Below, piece by piece: positions 16,388 through 25,358 of a stretch of 64,000 nt of DNA (positions are counted from its first letter, which is position 1; each line of letters starts with the position of its first letter). The DNA comes from Leisingera sp. ANG-M7. Lineage in GTDB: Bacteria > Pseudomonadota > Alphaproteobacteria > Rhodobacterales > Rhodobacteraceae. The position numbers and the translations under genes are program-made. The stretch is from the NCBI RefSeq assembly GCF_000813965.1, contig NZ_JWLI01000006.1, positions 248,001-312,000 of the forward strand. Reading direction: 5' to 3'. A model generated the notes under the pieces. It did no database searches. It saw only the letters and a program-made list of their open reading frames with translations, and had not been told where the DNA came from.

Positions 16388-16716
16388 AGCACCCCCCGAA
16401 CCTGACCCGCAAACTGGTGCTGGAAGACCCCCAGCGCGCCCCCGACGGCGCCGGCGGCTATGTGGAGACCTGGGTGGCGCTTGGCACCCTCTGGGCTGAG
16501 GTGAAATCTCTCAGCGGGCGCCTCAACAGCGACAGCCTGTCTTTGCAGAAATACCGTATCACCCTGCGTGCAAGCCCGGATGGCTTTGCATCCCGCCCGC
16601 GTCCGGACCAGCGGTTCCGGGACGAGGACCGCCTCTACCGTATTGATGCAGTTGCGGAAAATGGACCGGACGCCCGCTATCTCACCTGCTTCGCGGTTGC
16701 GGAGGTGAGCACATGA
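16384..16716 (+). CDS. GTA head closure / head-tail adaptor protein (g7)
   Basis: This 110-aa protein is of the SPP1 gp16-like head completion family (NLTRKLVLEDPQRAPDGAGGYVETWVALGTLWAEV). It is predicted to plug the neck after packaging. It overlaps g6 and g8 by 4 nt each, which supports strict co-translation. Confidence 0.9.
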   Translation: MKHPPNLTRKLVLEDPQRAPDGAGGYVETWVALGTLWAEVKSLSGRLNSDSLSLQKYRITLRASPDGFASRPRPDQRFRDEDRLYRIDAVAENGPDARYLTCFAVAEVST

Positions 16717-17120
16717 CCTATGCCATCGCAGGCGGGCTGCAATCCGCCGTCTACACCCATCTGACCGGCGATGCGGACCTCACCGCGCTGGTCGGCAGCG
16801 CAATCTACGACGCCATCCCCGCAGGCCCCTTGCCACAGACCTATGTGGCCTTGGGATCAGAGGAGGTGCTGGACCGATCCGACAAGACCGCAGGCGGGGC
16901 CGAACATCGGTTCTTTGTCACCGTCACCACTGACATGGCTGGCTTTGCCACCGCCAAATCCGCCGCCGCCGCCGTCTGCGACGCGCTGGTCGGGGCCCAG
17001 GTGCCGCTGCCGCGCGGGCAATTGACCGGCCTGTGGTTCGACCGCGCCAAGGCAGAACGGCTCAGCACCGGCGGCAGGCAGATCACCCTGCGGTTCCGTG
17101 CGCGGGTGGATGACGTTTGA
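16713..17120 (+). CDS. GTA tail terminator protein (g8), DUF3168
   Basis: This 135-aa protein matches the DUF3168 family (ALQSAVYTHLTGDADLTALVG-like start, TYVALGSEE, HRFFVTV). It forms the ring that ends the tail tube and joins it to the head. The start overlaps the g7 stop. Confidence 0.9.
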   Translation: MTYAIAGGLQSAVYTHLTGDADLTALVGSAIYDAIPAGPLPQTYVALGSEEVLDRSDKTAGGAEHRFFVTVTTDMAGFATAKSAAAAVCDALVGAQVPLPRGQLTGLWFDRAKAERLSTGGRQITLRFRARVDDV

Positions 17121-17166
17121 CCCACAACTGCTTCCCGAAACCAATTGAAATACATGGAGAAACCCC

Positions 17167-17580
17167 ATGACAGTTCAAAACGGCAAGGACCTCTTGGTCA
17201 AAGTGGACATGAACGGCGCTGGCCTGTTCGAAACCATCGCCGGCCTGCGCGCCACGCGCATTAGCTTCAACGCTGAAAGCGTCGATGTGACCAGCCTCGA
17301 AAGCCAGGGCGGCTGGCGCGAGCTGCTGGCCGGCGCCGGTGTGCGCTCCGCCAGCATCTCCGGCTCCGGCATTTTCCGGGATGAGGCGACGGACGAACGC
17401 GCCCGGCAGCTGTTCTTTGACGGGCTGACGCCGGAGTTCCAAGTGATCATCCCCGACTTCGGCATCGTGCAGGGGCCGTTCCAGGTCACCGCGCTGGAAT
17501 ATGCCGGCAGCCACAATGGCGAGGCGACCTATGAACTGTCGCTCGCCAGCGCCGGCCAGCTCAGCTTTGCGGCGGTCTGA
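17167..17580 (+). CDS. GTA major tail tube protein (g9)
   Basis: This 137-aa protein belongs to the TP901-1-type major tail family (NGKDLLVKVDMNGAGLFETIAGLRATRISFNAESVDVTS is its opening, seen at residues 4-42). It polymerises to form the tail tube. A GGAG site precedes the ATG. It is separated from g8 by 46 bp and from g10 by 3 bp. Confidence 0.93.
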   Translation: MTVQNGKDLLVKVDMNGAGLFETIAGLRATRISFNAESVDVTSLESQGGWRELLAGAGVRSASISGSGIFRDEATDERARQLFFDGLTPEFQVIIPDFGIVQGPFQVTALEYAGSHNGEATYELSLASAGQLSFAAV

Positions 17581-17583
17581 CCG

Positions 17584-17904
17584 ATGGTGAACCCTCATGC
17601 AGGCGAGGCGGAATTGCTCGTGAATGGAACGCCTTACGCGCTGAAATTGACGCTGGGCGCGCTGGCAGGGCTCGAGGCCGCGCTGGAGGAAGGCACGCTG
17701 GTGGATCTGGTGCAGCGGTTCGAACAGGGCCGGTTTTCCGCCCGCGACGTGCTGGCGCTGCTGGCCGCAGGCCTGCAGGGCGGCGGCCATGATCTCAGCC
17801 GCGAGGACCTTGCCGCGGCCACCATTGGCGGCGGCCCGATGCAGGCGGCACGGGTGGCGGCGGAACTGCTGGTGCGCAGCTTTTCCGTGCCCGAGAGCCC
17901 ATGA
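17584..17904 (+). CDS. GTA tail assembly chaperone (g10)
   Basis: This 106-aa protein of the GTA gp10 family (DUF3356-like) has ALKLTLGALAGLEAALEEG near its start. It resembles the first member of the chaperone pair that guides the tape measure in long-tailed phages. It starts 3 nt after g9 and overlaps g10.1 by 4 nt. Confidence 0.85.
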   Translation: MVNPHAGEAELLVNGTPYALKLTLGALAGLEAALEEGTLVDLVQRFEQGRFSARDVLALLAAGLQGGGHDLSREDLAAATIGGGPMQAARVAAELLVRSFSVPESP

Positions 17905-18116
17905 GCGCGCTCGACTGGCCCGCGCTGATGCGCGCAGGGATGGCGGGGCTGAAACTGCTGCCGCGCGACTTCTGGCAGCTGACCCCTGCCGAGCTGCGGC
18001 TGATGCTGGGCGATCCGACGGCGCCGCAGCCGCTGGGCCGCGACCGGCTGGCAGCCTTAATGGAGGCCTTCCCGGACACCGCCGGCCTGAAGAACAAGGA
18101 GACAACGGATGACTGA
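17901..18116 (+). CDS. GTA tail assembly chaperone partner (g10.1)
   Basis: This 71-aa protein begins MSALDWPALMRAGMAGLKL and contains FWQLTPAELRLMLGD, the small gene expected between g10 and the tape measure in Rhodobacterales GTAs. It overlaps g10 by 4 nt and g11 by 8 nt. It probably acts with g10 as the second chaperone; unlike many phages, no frameshift fusion is seen. Confidence 0.8.
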   Translation: MSALDWPALMRAGMAGLKLLPRDFWQLTPAELRLMLGDPTAPQPLGRDRLAALMEAFPDTAGLKNKETTDD

Positions 18117-18768
18117 CTCATCTTCGATGGCAGAACTGGAATTGCAGGGCGAGGCTTTGGGCGAAGCCCTGGACGGTGCCTCAGGAATGGCCGCCGCCTT
18201 TGCAGAAGTGCTGGGGCGGGTCAAGGAAGGATTCTCTGAGACCGGCCGTGACGCCCAGATCCTGGACCGCAGCCTTTCCAAGGGCTTGCGCCGCGCCTTT
18301 GACGGTCTTGTGTTCGACGGCGACAGCCTTTCCGAGGCGATGGAGACGCTGAGGAACAGCATGATCCGCACCACCTATAACGCGGCGATGAAGCCGGTCA
18401 CCAACCATGTGGGCGGGCTGATTTCCGACGGGTTCGGCAGTCTGATCGGAAACATCCTTCCCTTCGCCAATGGCGCCGCCTTCAGCCAGGGCAAGGTGAT
18501 GCCCTTTGCCAAGGGCGGCGTTGTCACCAGCCCCACAACCTTCCCGATGCGGGGTGCCACCGGACTGATGGGGGAAGCGGGGCCAGAGGCGATCCTGCCG
18601 CTCACACGCGGTGCCGATGGCTCGCTGGGCGTGCGCAGCCAGGGCGGAGGCGCGGTCAGCGTGGTGATGAATGTCTCCACTCCCGACGTCAAAGGCTTTG
18701 AACGCAGCCGCAGCCAGATTGCCGCACAGCTGTCGCGCGCGCTGAGCCGCAGCGGACGCAACCGTTAA
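18109..18768 (+). CDS. GTA tail tape measure protein (g11)
   Basis: This 219-aa protein is short for a tape measure, which fits the short GTA tail. It has an N-terminal helical part, then a Gly-rich region with FANGAAFSQGKVMPFAKGGVVTSPT and MGEAGPEAILPL, the phage tape-measure C-terminal signature. It sets the tail length and lies between the chaperones and the distal tail protein. Confidence 0.9.
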   Translation: MTDSSSMAELELQGEALGEALDGASGMAAAFAEVLGRVKEGFSETGRDAQILDRSLSKGLRRAFDGLVFDGDSLSEAMETLRNSMIRTTYNAAMKPVTNHVGGLISDGFGSLIGNILPFANGAAFSQGKVMPFAKGGVVTSPTTFPMRGATGLMGEAGPEAILPLTRGADGSLGVRSQGGGAVSVVMNVSTPDVKGFERSRSQIAAQLSRALSRSGRNR

Positions 18769-18785
18769 GGATGGAGGGTAACACC

Positions 18786-19418
18786 ATGAATTTCCACGAA
18801 GTCCGCTTTCCCGCCTCGCTCAGCTTTGGTTCCGTCGGGGGCCCCGAGCGGCGCACCGATGTGGTGACGCTGGCCAACGGGTTTGAGGAACGCAACACCC
18901 CCTGGGCGCACTCACGCCGCCGCTATGACGCGGGCCTTGGCCTGCGCGCGCTGGAGGATATCGAGGTGCTGATCGCCTTTTTCGAGGCGCGCCAGGGGCA
19001 GCTCTACGGGTTCCGCTGGAAGGATTGGAGCGATTACAAATCCGGCCGGCCCAGTGCGGAGGCCGCCTTTGACGATCAGGTGATTGCCACCGGTGACGGC
19101 AGCAGCATGACGTTCCAACTCACCAAGACTTACCGGTCGGGTGAATTCACCTATCAGCGCCCGATTGCCAAGCCGGTTGCGGGCACCGTGCGGGTCGGGA
19201 TCGAGCAGGACGAGCTGCGCGAAGGCGTCGATTACGCGCTGGACACTGCCACCGGCCTCATCACCCTGGCGCACCCGCCGGAGGTCGGCCTCAGCATCAA
19301 TGCAGGCTTTGAGTTTGATGTGCCGGTGCGGTTCGACACCGCCAGCATTCAGACCAGCGTGTCCTCCTTTCAAGCCGGCGAGGCGCCTGCAGTTCCGGTT
19401 GTGGAGGTGCGGGTATGA
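18786..19418 (+). CDS. GTA distal tail protein (g12), DUF2460/TIGR02217
   Basis: This 210-aa protein begins MNFHEVRFPASLSFG, the family start. GGAGGG lies 7 nt upstream, which overlaps and excludes an in-frame ATG at 18771. Motifs include YDAGLGLRALEDIEVLIAFF and YGFRWKDWSDY. It forms the ring at the tail tip that joins the tube to the hub. It overlaps g13 by 4 nt. Confidence 0.92.
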   Translation: MNFHEVRFPASLSFGSVGGPERRTDVVTLANGFEERNTPWAHSRRRYDAGLGLRALEDIEVLIAFFEARQGQLYGFRWKDWSDYKSGRPSAEAAFDDQVIATGDGSSMTFQLTKTYRSGEFTYQRPIAKPVAGTVRVGIEQDELREGVDYALDTATGLITLAHPPEVGLSINAGFEFDVPVRFDTASIQTSVSSFQAGEAPAVPVVEVRV

Positions 19419-20302
19419 CAAGCCTTTCCAGTGACTTGCGCGACCACCTTCAATCCGGAATCACAACTGTGTGCCGTGCCTGGGCGCTGGAGCGGCGCGA
19501 CGGAACGGTGCTGGGATTTACCGACCATGACTGCGTGCTGTCCTTTGACGGCATCACGTTCCAGCCCGGCAGCGGGCTGACCGCGCGGGCGGTGCAGCAG
19601 GCCACCGGCCTGTCGGTCGACAACACCGAGGCGCTGGGAGTGCTGAGCGACGCTGCGGTGCGCGAGGAGGACATCGAGGCAGGCCGGTTTGACGGCGCGC
19701 AGGTGCGCTGCTGGCTGGTCAATTGGCAGGACGTCAGCATGCGGTGGCTGCAGTTCCGAGGCTCCATCGGCGAGATCCGCCGGGCAGGCGGTGCCTTTGA
19801 GGCAGAGCTGCGCGGGCTGACCGAAGCGCTGAACCAGCCGCTGGGGCGGATTTACCAGAAGCCCTGCACGGCTGTGCTGGGCAGCAGCACCTGCGGTTTC
19901 GATCTGGAAACGCCCGGATATGCCACTGACGTTGCGGTGGCGGAGACCAACCGCAGCGAGGCATTCCGCTGGGACGCCTTGCCGGGGTTTGAGCCCGGCT
20001 GGTTTGCCGATGGTCGGCTGACGGTCCTCAGCGGTGCGGCAGAGGGGCTGTGGGCTGCCATCAAGGCGGACCGCAGCGATGCCGAGGGCCGCAGGATTAC
20101 CCTGTGGGAGCCGGTGCGCGCCGCGGTGCAGCCGGGTGACATGGTCCGGCTGCAGGCCGGCTGCGATAAACGCATGGAGACCTGCCGGCTGAAGTTCAAC
20201 AACCTTCTGAACTTTCAGGGGTTTCCCGACATTCCGGGCGAAGACTGGGTGATGGCGGTGCCGCGCCAGTCCGGCACCAACACCGGGGGCAGCCGCAGAT
20301 GA
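19415..20302 (+). CDS. GTA tail hub / iron-sulfur-type DUF2163 protein (g13)
   Basis: This 295-aa protein has the DUF2163/TIGR02218 pattern (RAWALERRDGTVLGFTDHD, IYQKPCTAVLGSSTCGFDL, CDKRMETCRLKFNN, NFQGFPDIPGEDWVM). Four well-placed cysteines (in QKPC, STCG, AGCD, ETCR) match the residues that hold an iron-sulfur cluster in the RcGTA hub. It overlaps g12 and g14 by 4 nt each. Confidence 0.92.
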   Translation: MTSLSSDLRDHLQSGITTVCRAWALERRDGTVLGFTDHDCVLSFDGITFQPGSGLTARAVQQATGLSVDNTEALGVLSDAAVREEDIEAGRFDGAQVRCWLVNWQDVSMRWLQFRGSIGEIRRAGGAFEAELRGLTEALNQPLGRIYQKPCTAVLGSSTCGFDLETPGYATDVAVAETNRSEAFRWDALPGFEPGWFADGRLTVLSGAAEGLWAAIKADRSDAEGRRITLWEPVRAAVQPGDMVRLQAGCDKRMETCRLKFNNLLNFQGFPDIPGEDWVMAVPRQSGTNTGGSRR

Positions 20303-20832
20303 GCCGGGTGGTGGAGGCCGCGCGCGGCTGGATCGGCACGCCCTATGTGCATCAGGCGTCCTGCAAAGGGGCGGGCTGCGATTGCCTGGGGCTGATCCGG
20401 GGGCTGTGGCGCGAACTGCTGGGCGCTGAGCCGGAGCTGCCGCCCGCCTACACGATGGACTGGTCCGAACCTCAGGGCGCCGAGGCGCTGTGGCAGGCCG
20501 CGGCACGGCATCTAGCGGCGAAGCCGCTGGATGCGGCGGCCCCCGGCGATGTGATCCTGTTCCGGATGCGGGAGGGATCGGTGGCCAAGCATCTGGGGGT
20601 GCAGGCTGTCGTTTGTACCAAAGAAATGAGGGCTGCGTCTGCCTGGGCGGGCGCGAATGCGCCTGCTGGGGGGCAGGCAGGCGCAGCCCGGCGGTGCCGC
20701 CGGGCGAAACAGGTATGCAGTGTCCCCTCCTTCATCCACGCCTATGCCGGCCACGGGGTTGTCGAAAGCCCGCTGAGCCCGCCCTGGCAGCGCCGCATCG
20801 TGGCGCGGTTTCACTTCCCTGGCACGTCCTGA
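20299..20832 (+). CDS. GTA NlpC/P60 cell-wall peptidase (g14) carrying a palindromic insert
   Basis: This protein of 177 aa digests peptide bonds of peptidoglycan so DNA can enter the recipient. The NlpC/P60 nucleophile is Cys29 in GCDCLGLIRG and the catalytic His98 is in AKHLGVQ. The third polar residue is likely His147 in SFIHAY. Between His98 and His147 lies a segment of about 37 residues (104-140), Ala/Gly/Arg-rich and unlike the family. It coincides with a DNA palindrome (20630-20704) of REP type. Family members are about 140-150 aa, so the insert accounts for the extra length. The frame is kept; whether the enzyme still works is unknown. It overlaps g13 by 4 nt. Confidence 0.88.
   Translation: MSRVVEAARGWIGTPYVHQASCKGAGCDCLGLIRGLWRELLGAEPELPPAYTMDWSEPQGAEALWQAAARHLAAKPLDAAAPGDVILFRMREGSVAKHLGVQAVVCTKEMRAASAWAGANAPAGGQAGAARRCRRAKQVCSVPSFIHAYAGHGVVESPLSPPWQRRIVARFHFPGTS
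20608..20718. repeat. REP-like palindromic element inserted in g14
   Basis: Arms GGGCTGCGTCTGCCTG (20630-20645) and CAGGCAGGCGCAGCCC (20674-20689) pair at 15 of 16 positions. A nested hairpin lies in the loop (GCGGGCGC/GCGCCTGC). A second perfect hairpin CCCGGCGG-TG-CCGCCGGG is at 20687-20704. It shares GGCGCAGCCCG followed by GCGAAA with the intergenic palindrome at 25318-25346. Borders are estimated from where the protein leaves the family pattern. Confidence 0.7.
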
Positions 20833-20848
20833 CAAAGGAGCTGATCTG

Positions 20849-23800
20849 ATGGCAACCATTCTTCTCTCTGCCGCCGGCGCGGCGATTGGCGGCGCAATTG
20901 GCGGCTCGGTCGCGGGGCTGTCCTCAGCCGTCATCGGCAGAGCGGTCGGCGCCACATTAGGACGGCTGATTGACCAGCGCCTGATGGGTTCAGGCGCGGA
21001 GCCGGTGGAGACAGGCAAAGTGGACCGTTTCCGCCTGACCCAGGCCAGCGAGGGCGTGCCGGTGGCGCAGGTCTATGGCCGGATGCGGCTGGGCGGTCAG
21101 GTGATCTGGTCCTCCCGCTTTCTGGAGACAGTCACTGTCACTCCCGGCAGCGGTGGCGGCGGCAAGGGCAGCCCCCGGCCGCCGCAGCCGCAGGTGACCA
21201 GCTACAGTTATTCGGTGTCGCTGGCGGTTGCGCTCTGCGAGGGTGAGGTCGCCAGCATCTCCCGTGTTTGGGCCGATGGCGAGGAAGTGGCACCGAAGGA
21301 TCTGAACATGACCGTCTACCGCGGCACTGCGGACCAGCTGCCGGACCCGGTGATGGAGGCGGTCGAGGGCGCAGGCCAGGTGCCCGCCTACCGCGGCACG
21401 GCTTATGTGGTGATGGAGAATGTGCAGCTGGCGCGGTTCGGCAACCGGGTGCCGCAGTTCTCCTTTGATGTGCTGCGTCCTGAGCAGCCTGCCAGCAGCA
21501 CCTATGAGCAGGATCTGGGGCAGCTGGTGCAGGGGGTGGCGCTGATGCCGGGCACGGGCGAGTATGCGCTGGCGCCTGACACGGTGATGTATTCCGGCGG
21601 GCCGGGGGATATGAAACCCGCCAATCAGCACACGCCCTCGGGGATGAGCGACCTCAAGACCTCTCTTAACGCCTTGAACGCGGAATTGCCCTCCTGCGGT
21701 GCGGCGTCCCTGATCGTGTCCTGGTTCGGTAATGATCTGCGCTGCGGCGCCTGTTCAATAAAGCCGAAGGTCGAGCATAAGTATACAGAGGGCAGCCTGC
21801 CGTGGTCCGCAGGGGGGCTGAACCGGGCGTCTGCCGAACAGGTGCTGCGGGAAAACGGTACGCCGCTTTATGGCGGCACGCCGGCCGATGCCGCGGTGGT
21901 GCAGGCCATCCGCGAGATGCAGGCGCGGGGCCTTCGGGTGATGTTCTATCCCTTTATCCTGATGGATCAGGCCGCGGGCAACACGCTGCCCGACCCCTGG
22001 ACCGGCGAGGACGGCCAGCCGCATCTGCCGTGGCGCGGCCGGATCACCTTGTCGGTGGCACCAGGCCAGGCCGGGTCCCCCGATGGCACCGCGGCGGCGG
22101 ATGCGGAAGTGGCGGAGTTTTTTGGCACTGTTACGGCGGCGCATTTCACCGTGGGGGACGGCACCGTCACCTACAGCGGGCCTGACGAATGGAGCCTCAG
22201 CCGCTTCATCCTGCACAATGCGGCGCTGTGTGCGGCGGCAGGCGGGGTGGAGGCGTTCTGCATCAGCTCCGAGATGCGCAGCCTGACCCAGATCCGCGGT
22301 GCCAATGGCTTCCCGGCGGTTCAGCGGCTGAAGGCGCTGGCGGCAGAAGTGCGCAGCCTGCTGGGTCCGGGCACCAGGATCGGCTATGCCGCCGACTGGT
22401 CGGAGTACTGGGGCTATCAATCGCCGGAGGGCGACCGCTACTTTCACCTCGACCCGCTGTGGGCGGATGCCAATATCGACTTTGTCGGCATCGATAATTA
22501 CATGCCGCTGTCCGACTGGCGCGAGCGCAGCGACCATCTGGACGCGCAGGCGGGCGTGCCGTCGGTCTATGACCTCGATTACCTGCGCGGCAACGTGGAG
22601 GGTGGCGAGGGGTTTGACTGGTATTACCACTCCCCCCAGGCGCGGGAGGCGCAGATCCGCACCCCGATCACCGATGGCGCCCATGATGAGCCCTGGGTGT
22701 GGCGCTACAAGGATATCCGCAGCTGGTGGACTGAGACGCATCATGAGCGCATCGGCGGGGTGCGGCAGGCTGCGCCGACAGACTGGGTGCCGCAATCAAA
22801 GCCGATCTGGTTCACCGAACTGGGCTGCGCGGCGATCGACAAGGGCACCAATCAGCCCAACAAGTTCCTGGATCCGAAAAGTTCTGAATCGAAACTGCCG
22901 CGTTATTCCAACGGGTTGCGGGACGATCTGATGCAGATCCAGTACCTGCGCGCCTTTCTGGGTTATTGGGGCGAGGCCGCCAATAATCCCGTGTCCGAGG
23001 ATTACGGCGGGCCAATGCTGGATATGTCCAACGCCTATGTCTGGGCCTGGGATGCGCGCTCGTTTCCGGCCTTCCCGAGCCGCATGGAGATCTGGAACGA
23101 CGGCGAAAACTACCTGCGCGGCCATTGGCTGAACGGGCGCGCCGGACAGCGGACGCTGGCCTCTGTGGTGGAGGAGATCTGCCGCAGCGCGGGCCTTTAT
23201 GACATTGATACAACCGGTCTTTACGGCGTGGTGCATGGTTTCGTGAACCCGGATGTGGCAGACGCCCGCGCGGTGCTGCAGCCGCTGATGCTGCGGCACG
23301 GGTTTGACGCGGTGGAGCGCGACGGGGTGCTGCGGTTCCGGATGCGCAAGGGCAGCGTGACTGAGGCGCTGACGCTGGAGCATCTGGCTGACAGCGACGA
23401 GACGGACGGCAGCCTGGAATTGGCCCGCGCCAGCGAAGCGGAACTGGCGGGCCGGGTGCGGCTGCGGTTCACCGAATGGGGCGGCGACCATGCCGCCGGC
23501 TCGGTTGAGGCAGTCCTGCCCGATGAGGAGACGCATAGTGTCAGCCAGAATGAGCTGCCCTTGTCGCTCACCCGGGCCGAGGCGCGCCAGACTGTTGCCC
23601 GCTGGCTGGCAGAGGCGCGGATTTCCCGCGATATGGCGCGGTTCACCCTGCCACCCTCGCTGCTGCATCTGGGGGCCGGCGACGTGGTCTCTTTGCCGGT
23701 GGAGGGTAAGGACCAGCTTTACCGTATCGATCGGGTGGAGCAGGCGGAGGCGCAGGTGATTGAGGCGGTGCGGATAGAACCCGGCACCTATGATTTGGCC

Positions 23801-24778
23801 GCGGTGGCAGAGGAGCTGCCGGGCGTCAACGCCTTTGCCGCACCCGGCCCGGTGCTGCCGTTGTTCATGGACCTGCCGCTGATGCGCGGCGATGAGGTGC
23901 CGCACGCGCCGCATCTGGCGCTGACGGCGCGGGCCTGGCCCGGCAGCGTGGCGGTTTATGGTTCGGAGGCGGATGAGAATTACGCGCTGGAACAAGTGGT
24001 TGCGGCACGGCAGGTGATCGGCGTCACGGAAGCGCCGCTGTTTGCCGCCGGGGCCGGGCGCTGGGATCTGGGGGCGGATTTGCAGGTGAAGCTGATCTCC
24101 GGCAGCTTGGAAAGCCGTACGGTTGAGGCGGTGTTGAACGGCGCCAATGCGGCTGCCATCGGCGATGGCACCGCGGGCAATTGGGAGCTGTTCCAGTTCC
24201 GCGAGGCAGAGCTGATTGCGCCGCAGACCTACCTGCTGCGAGGCCGGTTGCGCGGCCAGCTTGGCAGTGATGCGCTGATTCCGGAGGTCTGGCCTGCGGG
24301 ATCTTATGTGGTGCTGCTGGACGGCGCGCCGGTGCAGATGGAACTGGCGCCGGAACAGCGCCGCAGGGTGCGCCATTACCGGATCGGCCCGGCGCGGCGC
24401 GCGCTGGAGGATCCATCCTATCTGCATCTGCAGGAGAGTTTCGAGGGCGTCGGCCTGCGGCCCTATGCGCCGGTGCATCTGCGGCTGAGCGGCGCTTTAG
24501 GGCAGGATGTTTCAGCGAACTGGATCCGCCGCACCCGGATCGAGGGCGACAGCTGGGAGCTGGATGAGGTGCCGCTGGGCGAGGAGATCGAATCCTACCG
24601 CATCCGGGTGATGCGCGGCGCAACTGTGCTGCGGGAGGAGATCTCTGCCACGCCGTCCTGGGCCTATCCGGCCGGGGCGCAGGCGCTGGACGGGGTGCAG
24701 GCGGGCGACGTGCTGGAAGTGGCGCAGCGCTCGGCGCGGTTTGGCGCCGGGGCGGCGGCAGAGGTGGTGCTGGGATGA
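20849..24778 (+). CDS. GTA baseplate megatron / host specificity protein (g15)
   Basis: This 1309-aa protein is the largest GTA component, at the tail tip, and is thought to contact the recipient cell. The N-terminus is a small hydrophobic Gly/Ala segment, then a hub-like part (QVYGRMRLGGQVIWSSRF). A TIM-barrel glycoside-hydrolase-like domain covers about 240-730 (GYAADWSEYWGYQSPEGD, FVGIDNYMPLSDWR, WFTELGCAAIDKG). A phage tail domain and a C-terminal fibre-like part follow. AGGAG precedes the ATG. It overlaps the next gene by 4 nt. Confidence 0.94.
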   Translation: MATILLSAAGAAIGGAIGGSVAGLSSAVIGRAVGATLGRLIDQRLMGSGAEPVETGKVDRFRLTQASEGVPVAQVYGRMRLGGQVIWSSRFLETVTVTPGSGGGGKGSPRPPQPQVTSYSYSVSLAVALCEGEVASISRVWADGEEVAPKDLNMTVYRGTADQLPDPVMEAVEGAGQVPAYRGTAYVVMENVQLARFGNRVPQFSFDVLRPEQPASSTYEQDLGQLVQGVALMPGTGEYALAPDTVMYSGGPGDMKPANQHTPSGMSDLKTSLNALNAELPSCGAASLIVSWFGNDLRCGACSIKPKVEHKYTEGSLPWSAGGLNRASAEQVLRENGTPLYGGTPADAAVVQAIREMQARGLRVMFYPFILMDQAAGNTLPDPWTGEDGQPHLPWRGRITLSVAPGQAGSPDGTAAADAEVAEFFGTVTAAHFTVGDGTVTYSGPDEWSLSRFILHNAALCAAAGGVEAFCISSEMRSLTQIRGANGFPAVQRLKALAAEVRSLLGPGTRIGYAADWSEYWGYQSPEGDRYFHLDPLWADANIDFVGIDNYMPLSDWRERSDHLDAQAGVPSVYDLDYLRGNVEGGEGFDWYYHSPQAREAQIRTPITDGAHDEPWVWRYKDIRSWWTETHHERIGGVRQAAPTDWVPQSKPIWFTELGCAAIDKGTNQPNKFLDPKSSESKLPRYSNGLRDDLMQIQYLRAFLGYWGEAANNPVSEDYGGPMLDMSNAYVWAWDARSFPAFPSRMEIWNDGENYLRGHWLNGRAGQRTLASVVEEICRSAGLYDIDTTGLYGVVHGFVNPDVADARAVLQPLMLRHGFDAVERDGVLRFRMRKGSVTEALTLEHLADSDETDGSLELARASEAELAGRVRLRFTEWGGDHAAGSVEAVLPDEETHSVSQNELPLSLTRAEARQTVARWLAEARISRDMARFTLPPSLLHLGAGDVVSLPVEGKDQLYRIDRVEQAEAQVIEAVRIEPGTYDLAAVAEELPGVNAFAAPGPVLPLFMDLPLMRGDEVPHAPHLALTARAWPGSVAVYGSEADENYALEQVVAARQVIGVTEAPLFAAGAGRWDLGADLQVKLISGSLESRTVEAVLNGANAAAIGDGTAGNWELFQFREAELIAPQTYLLRGRLRGQLGSDALIPEVWPAGSYVVLLDGAPVQMELAPEQRRRVRHYRIGPARRALEDPSYLHLQESFEGVGLRPYAPVHLRLSGALGQDVSANWIRRTRIEGDSWELDEVPLGEEIESYRIRVMRGATVLREEISATPSWAYPAGAQALDGVQAGDVLEVAQRSARFGAGAAAEVVLG

Positions 24779-25140
24779 TACGCCCGGTGCTCCCCGGCGA
24801 TGTGTCCGCGGTGGCGCGGGTGCTGTTGCTGGTGCCCGAAAGTGAGCGCCTTGCCCTGTGCCGCCGGATATTCGGGGACGCTGCAGAGGCCGCGGCGCAT
24901 TGCACCTTGCTGGGCCGGCTTCATCCGCGCTGGGGCGACGGCAGCTTGAGTGCTGTTTCCCGGCGGTTTGCGCTGGCAGATGAGCCGTTTCTGGACGATC
25001 CCGAGTATCTCAGCTGCACGCGGCTGGTGCTGCGGGAGCTGGCAGCGGTGCTCGAAACGGACCGGGAGGCTCACGCCCGGCAGGCTGGCGGGGTCAAGGA
25101 GGGCCGCAGGCCCCCGCGCCCTGGCGCGGCTTGTCCTTGA
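24775..25140 (+). CDS. small conserved protein trailing the GTA cluster
   Basis: This 121-aa protein overlaps the g15 stop by 4 nt, so it is translated with the GTA operon. It begins MIRPVLPGDVSAVARVLL, is helical, and includes LLGRLHPRWGDGSLSAV and EPFLDDPEYLSCTRLVLRELAAVL. I recall similar proteins immediately after g15 in other Rhodobacterales, of unknown function. The last 25 or so residues are Arg/Pro/Gly-rich and may be a variable tail. It is not expected to be structural, but nothing in the sequence proves that. Confidence 0.7.
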   Translation: MIRPVLPGDVSAVARVLLLVPESERLALCRRIFGDAAEAAAHCTLLGRLHPRWGDGSLSAVSRRFALADEPFLDDPEYLSCTRLVLRELAAVLETDREAHARQAGGVKEGRRPPRPGAACP

Positions 25141-25286
25141 GGCTGCCGGACTGGCTATAAACTTGCACAAGCGTCTTGAGGACGCAGATTGCGCCCTCAA
25201 GCGCTTCTCAGCAAAGTCTTTTCTGCATCAGTAACTGCGAGTCTTCCGGCGCACAAATTGACTGCAAAGGCTGATGCCAGGCGGCA

Positions 25287-25346
25287 GCGCCGCGCACCTG
25301 CGGTGCGCGGCGCCGGTCGTTTCGGGCGCAGCCCGAAGCGAAAGAC
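25287..25346. repeat. REP-like palindromes between convergent genes
   Basis: GCGCCGCGCACC-TGC and its exact mirror (25287-25313) form a 12-bp stem. A second stem (CGTTTCGGGC/GCCCGAAGCG, 25318-25340) follows. They sit between the end of the GTA operon and the convergent DksA-like gene and could block read-through in both directions. Confidence 0.75.
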
Positions 25347-25358
25347 CTCCAGGCGGGT

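Noticed and set aside
18771-18785. Earlier ATG for GTA g12
   Set aside because: It overlaps the GGAGGG site that serves the ATG at 18786, where the family N-terminus begins.
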